Shown piece after piece: positions 17,829 through 25,645 of a stretch of DNA of 64,000 nucleotides. The stretch comes from Jejuia rubra (GTDB lineage: Bacteria > Bacteroidota > Bacteroidia > Flavobacteriales > Flavobacteriaceae), in contig NZ_JBHULY010000039.1 in assembly GCF_042684665.1 (NCBI RefSeq), forward strand, positions 310,001 through 374,000, read 5' to 3'. Position 1 is the stretch's first letter. Every line of letters begins with the position of its first letter. Below the pieces are notes generated by a model that saw only the letters and a program-made list of their open reading frames with translations, had not been told where the DNA came from and did not search any database. The position numbers and the translations under genes were made by a program.

Positions 17829-19188
17829 TTTTTCGTCTTTTTTTATACCAGTTATCAAAACTGTCGTTCTTAACCTTGGGAAGTTCTCTTGCTTTTCCCC
17901 AAGCATTCAACTTGTTGTAAATCATAAATCGCGGTGCATGCTTTAATGCAAATCGAGCGGAATTGCCTGCTATTTTATAAAGCTTTGGTTTAGATAGCAC
18001 TACACCTGCCGTTTTTAAGATAGATTTTTTAACAATAGGTTGTTTGGTCTCCTTTACAATAATTTGTCGCCATTTATAGAGTTGTTCATGAATGTTTATT
18101 TTAACAGGACACACATTAGAGCATGAACCACAAAGCGTGGATGCAAAGGGCAACGAACTGTGTTTTTTCAAATCTTTTCCAGGTGAAAGAATAGAACCGA
18201 TTGGTCCTGGAATTGTATAATCATAACTATGCCCGCCACTTCTTCTGTAGATAGGGCAGGTATTCATACAGGCACCGCAACGGATACAGTGTAAAGAGGC
18301 TCTAAAATCTGGTCTGCTGAGTTGTTCGGTTCGTCCATTATCAACAATAACAATGTGCATTTCCTTACCGTCTTCTGGTTTGTTAAAATGCGAAGAGTAC
18401 GTGGTAATAGGTTGGCCCGTAGCACTTCTAGCAAGTAGCCTTAAAAAAACACCAAGATGCTTTTCCTTAGGGATAATTTTTTCAATACCCATACAGGCGA
18501 TATGTGCTTTTGCAAGATGAACGCCCATATCAGCATTGCCCTCGTTGGTACAAACTACTACGCCACCGGTATCTGCCACGGCAAAATTCACACCCGTAAT
18601 GGCCACATCAGCATTAAGGAATTTATCTCTTAAATGCTTTCTGGCTTCTCCAACCAAATAATCAGGATTACCGCCACTGGGTTTTGTGTTTAAATGCTTC
18701 TGAAACAGTACATCAACATCCTCTTTGGTTTTATGTATAGCGGGTAACACGATATGGCTTGGTGGTTCTTCTGCTAATTGTACGATACGTTCGCCCAAAT
18801 CGGTATCGATTACTTCAATGCCTCTATCCTCCAAAAACGGATTCAAGTGGCATTCTTCGGTTAACATGGATTTACTTTTAACTACTTTTTTAGCATTATG
18901 TTTACTCAATATATCATTAACAATGTTGTTGTGTTCCTCAGCATCTGAGGCCCAGTGTACATGAATGCCCTTTTTTTGTGCGTTAGCCTCAAATTGGATT
19001 AGATATTCATCTAAATTTGACATGACGTGGGCTTTGATACCTGAGCCCAATTGCCTCAAATATTCCCATCCCTGAACGTTATGGGCTGATTTATCACGCT
19101 TTTCCCTAACAAACCAAAGGGCTTTATCATGCCAGTTTACTTTTGCTTCATCTTTATTGAACTCCGTAGCTTTTTGTGCGTGTCCCAT
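17821..19188 (-). CDS. lutB: Lactate utilization iron-sulfur protein B
   Basis: The 455-residue protein combines an N-terminal LUD domain (VNFAVADTGGVVVCTNEGNADM around residue 200) with two [4Fe-4S] ferredoxin motifs, CIRCGACMNTCP near residue 300 and CGSCSNVCP near residue 355, and a short C-terminal extension. It is the redox core of the LutABC L-lactate oxidase system, which is cytoplasmic and non-flavin. It starts 3 bp after lutA and overlaps lutC. The length is normal for the family (about 460-475). Confidence 0.93.
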   Translation of the reverse strand: MGHAQKATEFNKDEAKVNWHDKALWFVREKRDKSAHNVQGWEYLRQLGSGIKAHVMSNLDEYLIQFEANAQKKGIHVHWASDAEEHNNIVNDILSKHNAKKVVKSKSMLTEECHLNPFLEDRGIEVIDTDLGERIVQLAEEPPSHIVLPAIHKTKEDVDVLFQKHLNTKPSGGNPDYLVGEARKHLRDKFLNADVAITGVNFAVADTGGVVVCTNEGNADMGVHLAKAHIACMGIEKIIPKEKHLGVFLRLLARSATGQPITTYSSHFNKPEDGKEMHIVIVDNGRTEQLSRPDFRASLHCIRCGACMNTCPIYRRSGGHSYDYTIPGPIGSILSPGKDLKKHSSLPFASTLCGSCSNVCPVKINIHEQLYKWRQIIVKETKQPIVKKSILKTAGVVLSKPKLYKIAGNSARFALKHAPRFMIYNKLNAWGKARELPKVKNDSFDNWYKKRRKNG

Positions 19189-19191
19189 AAC

Positions 19192-19944
19192 TTAAAAGGT
19201 GCTATTTAGAATTTCGGCAATGTGCATTACCTTTAACGGTTGTTTGTTTCTGTTTACAATACCTTCCATGTGCATTAAACAGGAATGGTCGGCACCTGTA
19301 AGCACCTCTACATCACTATCAATATGATCTTGAACCCGATCGTTGCCCATTTTGGCCGAAATGGCTTCTTCAAAAACGGCAAAAGTACCTCCAAAACCGC
19401 AACACTCATCTTTGCGATTGAGCGTCATCAGTTCCAACCCTTTTACTTTATTTAATAAATCTTCTTCAGTAGAATAATGTTCGCCTTGTACCTCAGAACA
19501 TTTGCCTAATTTAAGGCCTCTTAGTCCATGACAGCTTTTATGAAGTCCTACCTTATGAGGAAAAGATGCACCCAAATCGGTTTTTCCAAGTATTTTTACA
19601 ATGAATTCACAAAGCTCGTAGGCATTGTTTCTTACCCTCTTTACGTCCTCCGTTTGTTCTAAAATATCGAAGTGATGCTTGATATGGTAAATGCAACTAC
19701 CAGATGGGCCTACAATAAAATCGTAGGCTTTAAAATTCTTGACGAAGTGGTCACAAATGCCTTTAGAATCTTCTTCGTACCCTGAATTGCCTAAGGGTTG
19801 GCCACAACAGGTTTGGCCCTCGGGATAATACACGTCGACCCCCAGTTTTTCGAGTAGTTCCAAGGTCGCAATGCCGACTTGCGGATATAATTGATTGATA
19901 TAGCAGGGGATAAATAGCCCTACTTTTATGGAGTTTGTATTCAT
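19192..19944 (-). CDS. lutA: Lactate utilization protein A, CCG-domain iron-sulfur protein
   Basis: The 250-residue protein carries two cysteine-rich CCG modules: CCGQPLGNSGY near residue 43 and CCGFGGTFAVFE near residue 188. Each is preceded by its paired cysteines (FIPCYINQLYP; LHKSCHGLRGLKLG). These bind Fe-S clusters as in heterodisulfide-reductase and glycolate-oxidase GlcF subunits. It is the first gene of lutABC and has a promoter bearing the motif shared with rhaEW and the permease, so its expression is probably tied to rhamnose-derived lactate. Confidence 0.92.
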   Translation of the reverse strand: MNTNSIKVGLFIPCYINQLYPQVGIATLELLEKLGVDVYYPEGQTCCGQPLGNSGYEEDSKGICDHFVKNFKAYDFIVGPSGSCIYHIKHHFDILEQTEDVKRVRNNAYELCEFIVKILGKTDLGASFPHKVGLHKSCHGLRGLKLGKCSEVQGEHYSTEEDLLNKVKGLELMTLNRKDECCGFGGTFAVFEEAISAKMGNDRVQDHIDSDVEVLTGADHSCLMHMEGIVNRNKQPLKVMHIAEILNSTF

Positions 19945-19969
19945 TAAGTTTAGTAAAGTTTTAGTCAGT

Positions 19970-20011
19970 TAAAAATATCCTATATCTTGATGAAAACTGT
20001 CCTGTTCTGAC
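19970..20011 (-). promoter_or_regulatory. lutABC promoter with variant of the shared motif
   Basis: On the minus strand GTCAGAACAGGACAG (20011 to 19997) matches the rhaEW/permease motif at 11 of 15 positions (core CAGnACAGGAnAG). After exactly 19 bp comes TATTTTTA (19977 to 19970), one base off the -7 consensus. The lutA ATG at 19944 lies about 25 bp beyond. Confidence 0.55.
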
Positions 20012-20121
20012 CTGATAAATTCCGTTTAAATTGTTGTTTTTGCTATTTTGCGCTATCGCCGTATCAATAACTTTTCAATGAATGAATCACTTATTATTCA
20101 GTTGGCAAATTTGGCATACCA

Positions 20122-20163
20122 TACAGTACAGGATAGAAAAATACAATGGTCATCCTATTTTCG
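20122..20163 (+). promoter_or_regulatory. Permease promoter with shared 15-bp motif
   Basis: TACAGTACAGGATAG (20122-20136) is identical to the rhaEW site. A 19-bp gap leads to TATTTTCG (20156-20163), one mismatch from TAnnTTTG. The leader to the ATG at 20227 is about 57 nt. Confidence 0.6.
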
Positions 20164-20226
20164 TTTTTATGACTAATTTAGAAGATTAGCCAATGCAACA
20201 ACTAACTAATTAAACCATAAGCACTT

Positions 20227-21618
20227 ATGATCCAGCACAACATTGAAGACGATTATGAAGAATTAGCAGTAGGTGAGTTTGAAAGAACCCCTGTACCTGC
20301 GTCAAGACTGAAAAATTGGAAATCTTTTTTGGGAATGTATGCCGGTGAGCATGCAGCCGGAACTGAATTTATGATCGGCCCATTGTTTTTAGCGGCAGGA
20401 GCAAGTTTAAAAGATTTAATACTGGGATTATTTATTGGTAACATTCTTGCCATACTTACTTGGAGATACATAGTAGCTCCCATAGCAGTATCAAGAAAAC
20501 TTACCTTATATTATCAATTGGAAAAAATAGCTGGAAAGCACCTTGTTAAGGTGTATAATGTAGTGAATGGGGTACTTTTTTGCTTTTTAGCGGGTGCCAT
20601 GATTACGGTTTCTGCTAGTGCTGTTGGGGTTCCATTTGGTGTAAGTTTTTCTGTTCCTGAAAATATATTTGGATTGAGCAGTCCTGCTTTTTCTGGCATA
20701 GTTATTATTGTTGGTATAGTGATGGCTATTGTAGCCGCGGCAGGCTATAATATGGTTTCTAAATTTGCCAACATTGCTGCGCCTTGGATGATTATTGTTT
20801 TTGCAGCCTGTGGGATATCTGCATTGTCCCAAATGGAGGTTGATTCTTGGAAAAGCCTGTTAACGGAATGGGATCAGGGAATAAGTGTGGTACAGTCCAT
20901 TAACGGTAAGGTAGATTTTGGTTTTTGGAAAATTGTAATTTTTGCTTGGTTATGCAATGCCGCAATGCATTTTGGAATGTCTGACTTAAGTATTATGCGT
21001 TTTGCCAAAGATACGCGTGCAGGATGGGGACCTTCGATAGGGATGTTTTTAGGGCATTATATGGCATGGATTTGCGCCTCATTGATGCTTGCTGCCCAAA
21101 TTAAACTAACAGGAGATATTTCCGCTAATCCAGGTGCTTTAGCATGGAGTGTAGTAGGTTGGACAGGTATTATCTGTGTGATTATTGCTGGTTGGACAAC
21201 GGCCAACCCAACCATATATAGAGCAGGTCTGGCTTTTCAAAGTTTGTTTCCTTCCAATGCAAAAGCCTATTCAGGCGTAATTTTGGCTGGTGCTGTGGCA
21301 ACAGCAGCAGGTATTTTTCCGACACTATCCAGTAAATTGCTTGATTTTGTAGGTTTGTACGGTACCATCTTAGGGCCTATGGGTGGGGTGATTTTTGTTA
21401 ACCATTACCTATCAAAAAAAATGGGCTTTACTGAAGACTATGCGGATGAAAAGGGGTCTAGTTTTAATGTAGCCGTTTTACTAGCTTGGACCATTCCAGT
21501 AGCGTTAGGTTTGTACTTTATATTTGCAAAAGGTGTGTTTCCTGCCTATGCCGTAATACCTTGTTGGATTGCTTCTAGTGTATTATATGTACTTATTATG
21601 AAACTTCAAAAATCTTAA
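20227..21618 (+). CDS. NCS1-type (purine-cytosine permease-like) transporter, candidate rhamnose-pathway importer
   Basis: The 463-residue polytopic membrane protein has about 12 hydrophobic segments. The N-terminal region (FLGMYAGEHAAGTEFMIGPLF) and mid-protein FAWLCNAAMHFGMSDLSIMRFAK resemble the cytosine/purine permease (PF02133) group. Members normally take up nucleobases or related small nutrients by Na+ or H+ symport. Here it shares a promoter motif with rhaEW and lutABC and lies next to lutA, and no RhaT- or FucP-like carrier is present in the window. I therefore infer, without proof, that it imports rhamnose or another product of the same polysaccharide. Confidence 0.8.
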   Translation: MIQHNIEDDYEELAVGEFERTPVPASRLKNWKSFLGMYAGEHAAGTEFMIGPLFLAAGASLKDLILGLFIGNILAILTWRYIVAPIAVSRKLTLYYQLEKIAGKHLVKVYNVVNGVLFCFLAGAMITVSASAVGVPFGVSFSVPENIFGLSSPAFSGIVIIVGIVMAIVAAAGYNMVSKFANIAAPWMIIVFAACGISALSQMEVDSWKSLLTEWDQGISVVQSINGKVDFGFWKIVIFAWLCNAAMHFGMSDLSIMRFAKDTRAGWGPSIGMFLGHYMAWICASLMLAAQIKLTGDISANPGALAWSVVGWTGIICVIIAGWTTANPTIYRAGLAFQSLFPSNAKAYSGVILAGAVATAAGIFPTLSSKLLDFVGLYGTILGPMGGVIFVNHYLSKKMGFTEDYADEKGSSFNVAVLLAWTIPVALGLYFIFAKGVFPAYAVIPCWIASSVLYVLIMKLQKS

Positions 21619-21621
21619 ATC

Positions 21622-21795
21622 ATGAAAATACTAAAATTGATTAGTGTATTATCAATAAGCGTTTTGATACTGCTAGTAGGCATACTTTCTTTCTTAGGTA
21701 AAATAGAGGCCGCCAATATGAAATCAATTATGTTAATTGGCACAATACTATGGTTTGCTACTACGCCTTTCTGGTTAAAGGAAGATGAAGAGTAG
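21622..21795 (+). CDS. 57-residue membrane protein coupled to the permease
   Basis: This small ORF starts 3 bp after the permease stop. It encodes two hydrophobic segments (LISVLSISVLILLVGILSFL and SIMLIGTILWFATTPFWL) ending in an acidic KEDEE tail. The tight spacing implies co-translation and a possible accessory subunit of the transporter. I do not recognise a named family. Confidence 0.65.
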   Translation: MKILKLISVLSISVLILLVGILSFLGKIEAANMKSIMLIGTILWFATTPFWLKEDEE

Positions 21796-21831
21796 TGGGT
21801 TTATTACCAATTTTTAAGCATCAGAATTTTT

Positions 21832-21927
21832 ATGAAGGTTTTTGTAATTGTTATTTTGGCGTTGTTTCTGGTTAATTGGTGTCTTTTTAAATTCAGTTGC
21901 AGTTCTGACACCAACACTGATACCTAG
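21832..21927 (+). CDS. Possible 31-residue hydrophobic peptide
   Basis: An ATG-started ORF of 31 codons reads MKVFVIVILALFLVNWC and then a short polar, Cys-containing tail ending TNTDT. It resembles a signal/anchor or mini-lipoprotein. It follows the 57-residue gene by 36 bp and precedes the terminator. It may be non-coding chance. Confidence 0.25.
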   Translation: MKVFVIVILALFLVNWCLFKFSCSSDTNTDT

Positions 21928-21985
21928 AATGAAAAGAGTTTAATACTTTGTAGAGTATTAAAACCCCCTCTGATTGGATAATAAA

Positions 21986-22025
21986 AAAAGCCTTGAAGTT
22001 TATATCTTCAAGGCTTTTATTTTTT
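21986..22025. terminator. Bidirectional terminator
   Basis: GCCTTGAAG (21990-21998) pairs with CTTCAAGGC (22006-22014), extended by AAAA/TTTT pairs, with T-runs on both strands. It closes the permease unit and the convergent CCC-motif gene. Confidence 0.88.
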
Positions 22026-22042
22026 ACTAAACTGAACAAAGG

Positions 22043-22378
22043 TTAACTCCCGAGTCCCATTTGCTCAAATATTTCTTTATTTTGCTCCATGTAAGCGTCT
22101 ATGCCACCAACAGCCATAATTTGATAAATACCCCAAATTAATGTTAGTGCCGCAAGAACAAGTCCTATAATAGCTATAGTTTTAGCTGTTTTTAGCTGAC
22201 TGAAATTACTATACTGCTCAGGGTTTTCGGCATAAAGTTTAGTATCCTTATTTACTAAATACAAGGCAATCCCCGAAAAAATTAATCCTCCAATACCTGT
22301 GCTACAGCAGCAAGCGATGAAAGAGATGATACCCAGTATAAGAGCAATATTTGCATTAGGTAATTTTTGTTGTTCCAT
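22043..22378 (-). CDS. CCC-motif small membrane protein
   Basis: The 111-residue protein has an N-terminal hydrophobic hairpin containing a triple cysteine (SFIACCCSTGIGGLIFSGIALYLV) and a second membrane segment TIAIIGLVLAALTLIWGIYQIM. This matches the flavobacterial family named for its CCC motif (DUF4190-like). It is 15 bp behind the DUF2752 gene, a pair commonly seen together. Function unknown; location inner membrane. Confidence 0.8.
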   Translation of the reverse strand: MEQQKLPNANIALILGIISFIACCCSTGIGGLIFSGIALYLVNKDTKLYAENPEQYSNFSQLKTAKTIAIIGLVLAALTLIWGIYQIMAVGGIDAYMEQNKEIFEQMGLGS

Positions 22379-22393
22379 AAAATGATAGTTTTA

Positions 22394-22678
22394 TTAAGTT
22401 AAAATTTTAATCAAATAGCTTCCTATAATTGTTGCAACACTCAGTATTGCCAAAGCTGTAATAATTTTATGAGAGTATTTTATTGGCCAAAAACTATTGA
22501 CGCCTACAATAATAAATAAGGATGTCAAAGCATAAATAGCGGGATACATCTGAAACGCGGCGACAAAGTCTCCTTTTATTAAAAGAAAAAAACTGCGTTG
22601 TAGCCCACAGCCCATACATTCAACGCCAAACAAATGTTTGTTAAGGCATGGCAACATATAACTTTCAATATTGGACAT
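22394..22678 (-). CDS. DUF2752 membrane protein
   Basis: The 94-residue protein carries the family signature FGVECMGCGLQRSFFLLIKGDF (cysteines around residues 20-25) between two or three membrane segments. Members are small inner-membrane proteins of unknown function with conserved Cys-x-x-Cys-G. It is co-oriented and nearly adjacent to the CCC-motif gene, probably one transcript. Confidence 0.8.
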   Translation of the reverse strand: MSNIESYMLPCLNKHLFGVECMGCGLQRSFFLLIKGDFVAAFQMYPAIYALTSLFIIVGVNSFWPIKYSHKIITALAILSVATIIGSYLIKILT

Positions 22679-22804
22679 AAAAGTGCTCCAGTGTTAGATT
22701 CAAAAGAAAAAGGCTACAGCCGTCTCTCAAAATAGAACCACTAATATAATAATTGAGAAAGTAATTAGGGGTTAATCCAATAGATTTTTTGAGTCCAGGA
22801 ATAG

Positions 22805-24757
22805 TTAATTGCCAGAGATAATCACTTTTTTATTAAGCTTGCTGTAATCTGCCAATTTTAAGGAAACAATGTAAATACCTGGACTTAGCGATCTTGTTTT
22901 AATACTTTGTTTGCGTTTTGAGGAGGAAACTTTTCTACTACTTACAAGTTTTCCGGTCACATCGTAAAGCGCTATACTGGTTATTTCGACTTTCTGCGGA
23001 TTGTAGATTTCAATTTGGGAACGCCTTCTGTTTTCAAATATTTTGAAATCTTCAGAGGAAAGGTCTTCAACACCCAAGCTTTGTTGCTCTTTATTAAAAG
23101 TAATCTCGAACCTACCCTCATGAACCCCTTCATTTAAAGTAATATTGAAAGCAGTGTGATGAATGTCGGTATAAGTGTTTTCTAATTTGTCATACATATA
23201 AACGTGAAGGTCGTTGGGAGTATTCCTGAGTTTAAAAGTTTTGACTTCAAAGACCGTCTTATCCTTGTCTGTTTTCAATACGAATGGAATTCTGACACTT
23301 TCATTATATGCTATGGATTTGATGACAAGAGGCTCTTCACCGGACATCAAGTATGCATCAGATGCCAGGTCATTTATATTCTTTCCATCGAAAAACTTAT
23401 TATAAGTATCGTTAGAGGGTGTGGCTTCCCTAAGGGCTATCACGTTTTCTTTGTAATAGGTGTCGTCTATATGCGTATGGATTCTAATTTCAGGGACGAT
23501 TGTTGGATTTTCAAAAATCGATTTATAATCTACCCCGTTGTGCGACATAGGAATAACTCTTTTTTTCTCCACTTTATTTTGACCTTTTACATTGCCGTGT
23601 TTTGCAAAAATAGAACCATTCCCGCCGGTTGTGGAGTCCTCAGGGTAATACACCCGCATGGAATTATCGAATGTAGCGTTGCCGCCAGCACCACTACTTT
23701 GTATAATAAAACCTTGCCCAATACCAGCATACCGCCTGCTATTATTGGTGCTAAAGTCCGCCGTATTGCCCGTTGTTGTAGTATTGTCGCTTCCATCTCC
23801 ATTATAATTTTCAAATGGGGCAGTGGCATAAGTGCCATTATCGCTTAAATCACCAAGTGGCCCAGGGGTGTAAATGCTATAACCCCCTTCATAGTTCCTT
23901 AAGAAATGGGAATTAATATTTTTCTGTTCCCAAAAGAAAATTTCACCGCTTAAATTAGCTTGGTTACCGGCCGAGTTTGCAAAAAACAGTTTTAGGTCCA
24001 ATGCAGAAGGGTAGGGATTGCCCGTGAGTGTTTCTGCCGTATTTAGGGTTCCTGATCCGGGTTGGTCATCGGTGCCGTCAAAAGTACAACTTACGGTTAT
24101 TGTTCCATTGTTAGGGCGTCCTCTAAAGTCTAAAACATCGTCTGTGTTTGGACTCCCTTTTAAGGTGAAACCATAGCCAGTACCAACGGCACCAGTATCA
24201 AAAATCTGGTTCCAACTGTAGTAACCTTCGCCATCCCTTAAGGTATACATCCAATAATTGGATAGCGCTGTGGTGGTACCGTTATAAGCGGTAGTGAAGG
24301 TATATGCCGGAGAGGTAACATTGGTTAAATCGGTATGGTCTGCAGGATCGTGAATGTTAGACCCGTCAAAATCCTCATTGGCCTGCACAGTGCCATTTTC
24401 TGAAACACCCACTGGTGAGCACCAATAATTATATTCAAAAACTCCAGTGGTTTGGTTTTGATAAATAGATAGTTCCCCTGCATCCGAATTTTTAGAATCC
24501 GTATTCTGAAGTAGTTGTGCATCTCCCCTCAGATATAAGTTGGATGCTGCTGTTTCCAGTCGGATATCATCATTTACAAAAAGCACAACATCGCGCGCGT
24601 ACATGTAGGAATTATCATCCACATATAGATCCTGGGAAAATAGTGGGGTGCAACACAGCAATACGACAAGGAAAATCCATGTGGTTTGCAGGTTATTAAT
24701 ACAGTATCTTAAAACACCAAGAACGCTGTTTTGTAGTTTTGGGGCTGAGAGAATCAT
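22805..24757 (-). CDS. Large secreted protein with type IX secretion C-terminal signal
   Basis: The 650-residue protein begins with a membrane-export segment around residues 25-42 (TTWIFLVVLLCCTPLFSQ). A long Asn/Gly/Thr-rich beta region follows with repeated modules such as LTGNPYPSALDLKLFF and YAGIGQGFIIQSSG. It ends in a T9SS sorting domain (IEIYNPQKVEITSIALYDVTGKLV ... LSPGIYIVSLK), so it is exported through the Por system to the cell surface or medium. No catalytic domain is recognisable. The start may be internal, since about 25 residues precede the hydrophobic core. Confidence 0.82.
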   Translation of the reverse strand: MILSAPKLQNSVLGVLRYCINNLQTTWIFLVVLLCCTPLFSQDLYVDDNSYMYARDVVLFVNDDIRLETAASNLYLRGDAQLLQNTDSKNSDAGELSIYQNQTTGVFEYNYWCSPVGVSENGTVQANEDFDGSNIHDPADHTDLTNVTSPAYTFTTAYNGTTTALSNYWMYTLRDGEGYYSWNQIFDTGAVGTGYGFTLKGSPNTDDVLDFRGRPNNGTITVSCTFDGTDDQPGSGTLNTAETLTGNPYPSALDLKLFFANSAGNQANLSGEIFFWEQKNINSHFLRNYEGGYSIYTPGPLGDLSDNGTYATAPFENYNGDGSDNTTTTGNTADFSTNNSRRYAGIGQGFIIQSSGAGGNATFDNSMRVYYPEDSTTGGNGSIFAKHGNVKGQNKVEKKRVIPMSHNGVDYKSIFENPTIVPEIRIHTHIDDTYYKENVIALREATPSNDTYNKFFDGKNINDLASDAYLMSGEEPLVIKSIAYNESVRIPFVLKTDKDKTVFEVKTFKLRNTPNDLHVYMYDKLENTYTDIHHTAFNITLNEGVHEGRFEITFNKEQQSLGVEDLSSEDFKIFENRRRSQIEIYNPQKVEITSIALYDVTGKLVSSRKVSSSKRKQSIKTRSLSPGIYIVSLKLADYSKLNKKVIISGN

Positions 24758-24887
24758 AATAATACTTAAACAATTTAAGTGCGAAAATAATAAAAATTTT
24801 CATTACAACGTTTATTTTTGCATTTTATCGATGATTTTATTGAATTTCATCGATTGATCCGTTTCTGATTTTCAACTTTATTTAATG

Positions 24888-24895
24888 TAAATTTG
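24888..24895 (+). promoter_or_regulatory. -7 box upstream of the 64-residue protein gene
   Basis: TAAATTTG matches the Bacteroidota -7 consensus and lies 21 bp before the ATG at 24916. No good TTG -33 element is visible. Confidence 0.4.
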
Positions 24896-24915
24896 CGTTT
24901 TACTACCTTTTTATC

Positions 24916-25110
24916 ATGAAATATTTCAATTATGTTCTCATTCTGTTGGGGACCACAGTCTCCATTTATGCCAAGGCTGGTGCCGATCAAAATCAATTCC
25001 TACTAATTGGAGGTATTGTGGTTTTAATGGTGGGTATTTACAGACTTTCAAAAACCATTCCAAGTAAGAAAAAGGGAGAAAATGATACAGAAAATAAAGA
25101 AAGGGGATAG
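24916..25110 (+). CDS. 64-residue membrane protein
   Basis: This is a small protein with two hydrophobic helices (YVLILLGTTVSIYA and FLLIGGIVVLMVGIYRL) and a charged Lys/Glu-rich C-terminus. It overlaps the following Smr-domain gene by 29 bp in another frame, so the two are translationally linked. No family assignment beyond a conserved small membrane protein. Confidence 0.6.
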   Translation: MKYFNYVLILLGTTVSIYAKAGADQNQFLLIGGIVVLMVGIYRLSKTIPSKKKGENDTENKERG

Positions 25111-25645
25111 AGTTTCTGTTTTGGACGAAGATTTGTTCGGTATAGTGAAACAAGTTAATGGCACAACAATTACCATTGAAACCGATGAGGGGTTTTTATT
25201 GAATTTTTCGCAAAGCGAATTAGTGGTCGAACGTTCTAAAAAAGATATTGATACAGCCTTATTTTCTGAGGCAACCGTAAGCCAGGTGATTTCTGAAAAG
25301 GAAGGTGCAAAGAAGAGAAAAGCCCCCAAAAAACGGAGTCGTGAAAAGCTTCAACCGCCCATGGAAGTGGATTTGCACATCCATCAATTGGTGAAATCTA
25401 CAAAAGGCATGACCAATCACGACATGCTGACTCTACAATTGGATACGGCTAAGCGTCAATTGGAATTTGCATTTCAAAAGCGCATTCAACGGATTGTTTT
25501 TATCCATGGTGTGGGGGAGGGCGTGCTTAAGCTGGAACTGGAATACCTATTAAACAGATATGAGAATCTAAAATTTTACGATGCCAACTACCAAAAATAT
25601 GGACAGGGCGCTACCGAGGTCTATATTTTTCAAAATAAAGTTTAA
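25082..25645 (+). CDS. Smr-domain protein (MutS2-type C-terminal nuclease domain)
   Basis: The 187-residue protein has an N-terminal SH3-like segment (IKKGDRVSVLDEDLFGIVKQV), a basic linker and a C-terminal Smr domain with VDLHIHQL near residue 96 and IVFIHGVGEGVLK near residue 140. Smr domains nick or bind nucleic acids, and free-standing forms are linked to recombination or ribosome rescue. Its TAA and that of the convergent gene overlap within TTAA at 25642-25645. Confidence 0.85.
   Translation: MIQKIKKGDRVSVLDEDLFGIVKQVNGTTITIETDEGFLLNFSQSELVVERSKKDIDTALFSEATVSQVISEKEGAKKRKAPKKRSREKLQPPMEVDLHIHQLVKSTKGMTNHDMLTLQLDTAKRQLEFAFQKRIQRIVFIHGVGEGVLKLELEYLLNRYENLKFYDANYQKYGQGATEVYIFQNKV

Noticed and set aside
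23204..23848. Long open frame opposite the T9SS protein gene
   Set aside because: It lies wholly antisense within a well-supported secreted protein gene and has no recognisable domain.
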